A model generated the notes under the pieces. It was not told the DNA's origin. It did not search any database and saw only the letters and a list, made by a program, of their open reading frames with translations. A stretch of 64,000 bases of DNA from Ralstonia sp. 25mfcol4.1. GTDB taxonomy: Bacteria > Pseudomonadota > Gammaproteobacteria > Burkholderiales > Burkholderiaceae. The stretch spans positions 17,790-81,789 of the forward strand of contig NZ_FNJO01000021.1 of NCBI RefSeq assembly GCF_900104095.1, in the 5' to 3' direction. Below are positions 60,211 through 64,000 of the stretch, one piece after another. How positions within the stretch are numbered: the first letter of the stretch is position 1; each line of letters starts with the position of its first letter. Both the position numbers and the translations under genes were made by a program.

Positions 60211-62310
60211 ATGGAAAGCAGGACTAGGAAACCTGGGCAATGGATGCAACGCAGCGCCGGCACGGCAGTCATGTTATTGCTGGCCTCGGCGGCGATGACA
60301 GCGTGCGGCGGTGGCGATGACGGCAACACGGCCAGCGGCGGCACCAACGGCGGCGCCAGCACCGGCGCGACGCCGGCCCAGGTCAGGCCGCTGGCAGGCG
60401 GTTCTCTCTATATGGGTTCGGTGAGCTTCGGCGACACGGTGTCGGTCCAGCTCGATCAGCCCGCCGCCGGACAGATCACCCTGCGCTTCCTCGATTCCCG
60501 CTTCGGCCTGGCCGGCGCGCTGGTGGGCCAGTACACGCAGATCGGCGACACCTATCGCGTATCGAACCTGACCGCCTCCGGCGCCGACGTACCGGCCGCG
60601 CTGGCCGCCGCCGCGGCTACGATCACGTTCAGCTTCACGCTGGACGACGGCCTGCTCTCTGGCGCGCTGGGCCAGGTGCCTAACGTCAAGGCCGGCAACG
60701 GCGGCCTGCTGCAGGGCTATATCTCCGCCGCCAACCGGGGCGCCCAGCTGAAGGACATCGCCGGCACCTACACCTATCTGCGCCAGGCAGGCGACACCGC
60801 CACGGCCGGCCAACTGGCGATCCAGGCCGACGGCGCGGTGCGCGTGTGCGCGGGCCAGGGCTACAGCGCCAGCTGCGCGGGGGGCCAGACCGGCACGCTC
60901 AGCGCCGACGCCGACCAGGCGCGCTATCCGGGCGCCTTCGCGCTCACCATCGCCGGCAGCAAGGTGGGCCGCGTCTTCGTCGGCAAGCAGCAAGGCAGCA
61001 CGGCCCTGTTCGTGGACGAAACGGGCGCCAGCGCCACGGCCGCCACCGGTAACTGGGTGGTGCGCGCCGCGACGTCGCTGCCCACCAGCGCGGTAGACGG
61101 CGACTGGGTCTGCGCCGAGCCCGAGCTCGACAATGCCAACGCCACCACCGGCCGCACGCGCCGCAACATCATTTCGGTGAGCGGCAACGTGCTGGCCGCC
61201 GACAATATCCCATCGGACGTGGCGCTGATCTACAACGGCTTTGCCAGCGGCGCCGCCTTCGGCCTGATCTCGGGTACGTGGCAGGAACCGGTGGCCGGCC
61301 AGATGCCGACCGCAACGCTCGCCTGGCTGCCGGTCAGCGCCAAGCTGGCTTACCAGTTGCGCCAGGTGCCGGGGTCCCAACGCGTGCTGCCGGCCGTCTG
61401 CACGCCGCTGCCGGCGCCGACTCCGATTTCCACCTATCTGCAGGCCACGGCCCAGCAGAACATCCTGGTGACAATGGCCGACCTGCGCCCGACGCAGCCC
61501 GCCATCGGTCGCGACCAGATCTATTACAAGCTGGGCCGCTACGCCGTGGATTCGGCCAAGAATTTCGACGACGCCTGCGAGAACAACGGCCAGAACAAGA
61601 CCGCCAAGGACGGCATCAAGACCGACTCGCGCATCGACAACCTGAACTCGTTCACCTGCACGAAGGCCGTCGGCGACAAGCCCGAGGACATGAAGACGCT
61701 GGTGGTGGGCCCGTATGGCGAACCGTACCTGACCGATGGCCATCACGCCTTCACCACGGTCTGGGAAGCCCCGACCGGCGGCCCGCAAGCCAAGATGTGG
61801 ATCCGCGTGCAGGACAACCTGTCGAACCTGAACCGTGCCCAGTTCTTCCGCACGATGCGCGCACGCAAGCTGGTCTGGCTCAAGGACGGCGACAACCGCC
61901 CGGTTTACCCGGCCGACCTGCCGCGCCAGCTGGGCCTCTCGAACGGCCTGGGCAACGACCAGTACCGCTCGCTGGTCTACTTCACGCGGGATATCGGCTA
62001 CAGCCAGCCTGCCGGCGCCACGGAATTCACCGAGTTCTACTGGGGCGACTGGCTGCGCAAGGTCGTGGACCTGAAGCAGGTGAACCTGAGCGACTCCACG
62101 GCCTATCTGGCGGCCGTGCGCAAGGCCGCCGAAGCGATGGTGGCCCTGTCGCCCGACGCCATTGTCAGCACCGGCAAGACTGCCGCCACGCTGGGCCGCC
62201 TGGACACGTTCAACGAGACGGAATTCACGGCGCTGTCGCAACCGGTTGGCTCGTCCAAGCCTGGCAAGCTGCCGTATGCGGTGGACTATCGGTCGAAGCT
62301 GAAGCCGTAA
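60211..62310 (+). CDS. Lipoprotein with C-terminal ParB-like nuclease (ParBc_2) domain
   Basis: A 699-residue lipoprotein: lipobox MTAC near residue 32, then a Gly/Asn linker. The N-terminal half is a repeated beta-rich, Ala/Gly-rich region of unknown role. The C-terminal part, from about residue 425 (LRPTQPAIGRDQIYYKLGRYAVDSAK), carries LTDGHHAFTTVW (about 507-517) and a Trp/Arg-rich region LKDGDNRPVYPADLPRQLGLSNG, as in the putative ParB-like nuclease (PF08857) family. GGGGAAG precedes the ATG. Function is not established; periplasmic or surface location is predicted. Confidence 0.75.
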   Translation: MESRTRKPGQWMQRSAGTAVMLLLASAAMTACGGGDDGNTASGGTNGGASTGATPAQVRPLAGGSLYMGSVSFGDTVSVQLDQPAAGQITLRFLDSRFGLAGALVGQYTQIGDTYRVSNLTASGADVPAALAAAAATITFSFTLDDGLLSGALGQVPNVKAGNGGLLQGYISAANRGAQLKDIAGTYTYLRQAGDTATAGQLAIQADGAVRVCAGQGYSASCAGGQTGTLSADADQARYPGAFALTIAGSKVGRVFVGKQQGSTALFVDETGASATAATGNWVVRAATSLPTSAVDGDWVCAEPELDNANATTGRTRRNIISVSGNVLAADNIPSDVALIYNGFASGAAFGLISGTWQEPVAGQMPTATLAWLPVSAKLAYQLRQVPGSQRVLPAVCTPLPAPTPISTYLQATAQQNILVTMADLRPTQPAIGRDQIYYKLGRYAVDSAKNFDDACENNGQNKTAKDGIKTDSRIDNLNSFTCTKAVGDKPEDMKTLVVGPYGEPYLTDGHHAFTTVWEAPTGGPQAKMWIRVQDNLSNLNRAQFFRTMRARKLVWLKDGDNRPVYPADLPRQLGLSNGLGNDQYRSLVYFTRDIGYSQPAGATEFTEFYWGDWLRKVVDLKQVNLSDSTAYLAAVRKAAEAMVALSPDAIVSTGKTAATLGRLDTFNETEFTALSQPVGSSKPGKLPYAVDYRSKLKP

Positions 62311-62369
62311 CGATGGGATAGCTGGCTGGCCAGCTTGCCTTGATGGGAACCGCCGGAAGGACGGAGGTG

Positions 62370-62408
62370 AACACCCCAGCGCCTGGAGACAGGGCTGGGG
62401 TGTTTTGC
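62370..62408 (+). terminator. Rho-independent terminator after the ParB-like lipoprotein
   Basis: AACACCCCAGC pairs with GCTGGGGTGTT and is followed by TTGCTT. It lies 60 bp after the stop. Confidence 0.85.
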
Positions 62409-62441
62409 TTGAGGCATCGCCGGGAGGCAATGCACGGCCGA

Positions 62442-63257
62442 TCAGTTGGCCACGATGCCCGACGTTTCGGCCGACAAGGTATCCACGCGCAGCAGCGGCA
62501 AGCCGCTCAGCTTGACCGGGCCCAGGCCCGGCGCCAGCCAGACCGTTGCCTCAAGGTTGGGGAAGTAGCTCCCCGGCTCACGGTCGTACCGGATCTTGAC
62601 CTTGCACGTGTTGGCGTAGGACTTGCCCATCGCGGTCACATCTTCGCGGCCAATGTATTGCACCGTCAGCTGGACCTTCCGATCAACGCCACGGCTAAAC
62701 GCCGGCTGCGGATCCGTGGCCAACGCGGATTCGCGCTCCTCCGCCATCGTCACGGTGCGCGTCTCGTTGGGCTGCATGCCCAGCAACGACAGCCTGGCCG
62801 GTTTGCCCGCAGCATCCTCATACGTAAAGCGCCGATACTTGACCCACGGCCCATCCGGATAGCCACGGTGCCCGAACTCGGTCACGCCGAGCGGAAACAG
62901 CACGGTTTCCGGATCCAGATAGATCCGGAAGTTGGACGATACGGCGTGGAACAGCGTGCCGCTGGCCTGAACGTCGATGGTATCGAGGCTCTTGCCATCG
63001 AACGTGGTCTGACCGATGTGCTTGCCTTCGAAGGTGACCGCCTCCGTCACCGGACCGGCATTCGCGGAGACAGTCATCTTCTTGCCATTTGCCAGCGGCG
63101 TCAGGCAAGGCGCATCGAGCGGCGCCATCGCGTTTGCATTGGAACCGGTGGTGGCGCCGTTAGTACCGGCGCTGTTCGAATTTTCTCCGTCCGATCCACC
63201 ACAGGCGGCGATGACGGCAGCGGATGCCAACAGCGTTAATGCGAGCGTCTTCTTCAT
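62442..63257 (-). CDS. Lipoprotein of unknown function
   Basis: A 271-residue lipoprotein: MKKTLALTLLASAAVIAACGG with the lipobox Cys at about residue 19, followed by an Asn/Gly/Ser-rich linker. The rest is beta-rich (VTFEGKHIGQTTFDGKSLDTIDVQ, KYRRFTYEDAAGKPARLSLLG, VQLTVQYIGREDVT). It is not recognised. The chosen ATG follows AAGGGG. Its linker and composition resemble those of the two other lipoproteins in the window, and it is next to a TpsB-like gene. Confidence 0.7.
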   Translation of the reverse strand: MKKTLALTLLASAAVIAACGGSDGENSNSAGTNGATTGSNANAMAPLDAPCLTPLANGKKMTVSANAGPVTEAVTFEGKHIGQTTFDGKSLDTIDVQASGTLFHAVSSNFRIYLDPETVLFPLGVTEFGHRGYPDGPWVKYRRFTYEDAAGKPARLSLLGMQPNETRTVTMAEERESALATDPQPAFSRGVDRKVQLTVQYIGREDVTAMGKSYANTCKVKIRYDREPGSYFPNLEATVWLAPGLGPVKLSGLPLLRVDTLSAETSGIVAN

Positions 63258-63376
63258 GGATAGTTGACCCCTTGCGGGCATTGAGAGCGGGCAGTCTGTG
63301 CTGCCCTGGGTTGGGAAATCGAAGGCCAAGTGAGACAGGTCTATCGTCTATCGGATAGCTGGACGGCGCAGTTCGC

Positions 63377-64000
63377 CTAATACTGATAAACCACCTGCAT
63401 CCCCGCCGTCACCCCGGCGGTATTGAACTGCTCCGGCTTGTAAACGGGCGTGCCCAGGAACACGTCATACGAGACGCCGCCGAACTTTTGCGAGCCGACG
63501 CCGCCGCGCATGCCGATCACCGCGCCGGCCAGTTGCGTGCCGACTAGTGCCTGGGTCGATGGTCCGTACACGCGGCCATAATCGAGGCCGACGTAAAGCG
63601 CCTGGCCGCTGATCCCTAGCGGCGCCTGCAGTTCATTGCGCCAATAGAAGCCACGCTCGCCCGCAAGCTGGCTCTCGCCATCGAAGCCTCTTACGGTATA
63701 TCGGCTGCCAATCGTCAAGTCATCCTCGTAATAGAGCCGGTCATTGGTGAATTGCCCCCGGATCGTCGTGACGTAGCGGAATGGCTGTTCTGCCAGTTTG
63801 AAAGGCACCGAGAGGTTGGCGTCGAGCACCATCATGCGGTAGCGCCAGGTCGGGCCATCGAACGACGCCAGCGTGTCGTCCTGCGCGCCGAAGGCGCCAA
63901 TGCCCTGGCGGAATGACAGCGTGGCGTCGAGCTGCGACGGGCCGAAGTAATGGCGGTCCGTCACCCCGACTTCGAGGAGGGTGTTATTCCGGCGCTGCTG
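63377..64000 (-). CDS. TpsB-type (ShlB/FhaC/HecB) outer-membrane transporter, C-terminal part
   Basis: The reading frame is open at the right edge, so the N-terminus and POTRA domains lie outside. The visible 207 residues are the end of a 16-stranded two-partner secretion barrel: RNNTLLEVGVTDRHYFGPSQLD, FRQGIGAFGAQDD, RYTVRGFDGESQLAGERGFYWRNEL and LYVGLDYGRVYGPST. VRGF and the terminal aromatic-rich strand are family signs. Its TpsA substrate gene is probably beyond the window. Confidence 0.9.
   Translation of the reverse strand, partial: QQRRNNTLLEVGVTDRHYFGPSQLDATLSFRQGIGAFGAQDDTLASFDGPTWRYRMMVLDANLSVPFKLAEQPFRYVTTIRGQFTNDRLYYEDDLTIGSRYTVRGFDGESQLAGERGFYWRNELQAPLGISGQALYVGLDYGRVYGPSTQALVGTQLAGAVIGMRGGVGSQKFGGVSYDVFLGTPVYKPEQFNTAGVTAGMQVVYQY

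Overview
The window is GC-rich, densely coded bacterial chromosome. The gene content points to the Burkholderiaceae, and the closest fit I can judge by eye is Cupriavidus or Ralstonia: long-type argG, a PilZ/YcgR-type protein, an Ada-AlkA fusion next to ogt, a Bug-type binding protein beside CaiB and AidB-like genes, a LysE exporter, several LysR genes, and a lutACB/lctP lactate block. The genus is inference; no rRNA or tRNA gene is visible. I see no prophage, insertion sequence or CRISPR array.

Layout. 1-1.3 kb: the 3' end of an EF-G gene. 1.4-8.5 kb: a small membrane protein, a large class-A-type penicillin-binding protein, an aldo/keto reductase with a LysR neighbour, and a divergent secreted SGNH hydrolase. 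8.5-13.9 kb: argG, a VOC protein, slyX, a DUF1439 protein, a DMT exporter, and a Sir2 deacylase coupled to a small Cys-rich protein. 14-18.3 kb: a patatin/outer-membrane-barrel phospholipase, an IclR regulator and a c-di-GMP-responsive PilZ protein. 18.5-25.9 kb: a LysR/LysE pair, thpR, the alkylation-repair pair ada-alkA/ogt, and a secreted M16 peptidase. 25.9-27.3 kb: the most unusual stretch, a small unknown gene under a near-ideal LexA box, bracketed by two different short tandem-repeat arrays. 27.3-34.4 kb: acyl-CoA dehydrogenase, an MHS-type transporter with LysR, a YbaK-like protein and eutBC. 34.6-41.4 kb: an AI-2E-type permease and a complete lactate block (GntR regulator, lutA-lutC-lutB, lctP). 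41.5-46.6 kb: an AidB-like/Bug/CaiB operon with a divergent LysR. 46.8-52.3 kb: an alpha/beta hydrolase, an ECF sigma/anti-sigma pair and feoAB plus a small partner. 52.3-56 kb: an Ig-like lipoprotein and leuA behind a leucine attenuator. 56-64 kb: ompW, amn, a GNAT enzyme, a Tat-like exported F420/NADP-type oxidoreductase, two lipoproteins (one ParB-like) and a partial TpsB transporter.

How the genes work together. LutABC oxidises L-lactate that LctP imports; the GntR gene between the permease-like gene and lutA is flanked by two LldR-type operators about 800 bp apart. Ada-AlkA and Ogt overlap by ATGA and cover alkylation damage together. The sigma and anti-sigma genes overlap the same way. 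leuA carries a leader peptide with clustered CTA leucine codons and mutually exclusive hairpins, so it is very probably attenuated by leucine supply. Two copies of a hairpin-rich intergenic repeat, in opposite orientation, sit behind lctP and behind the feo operon.
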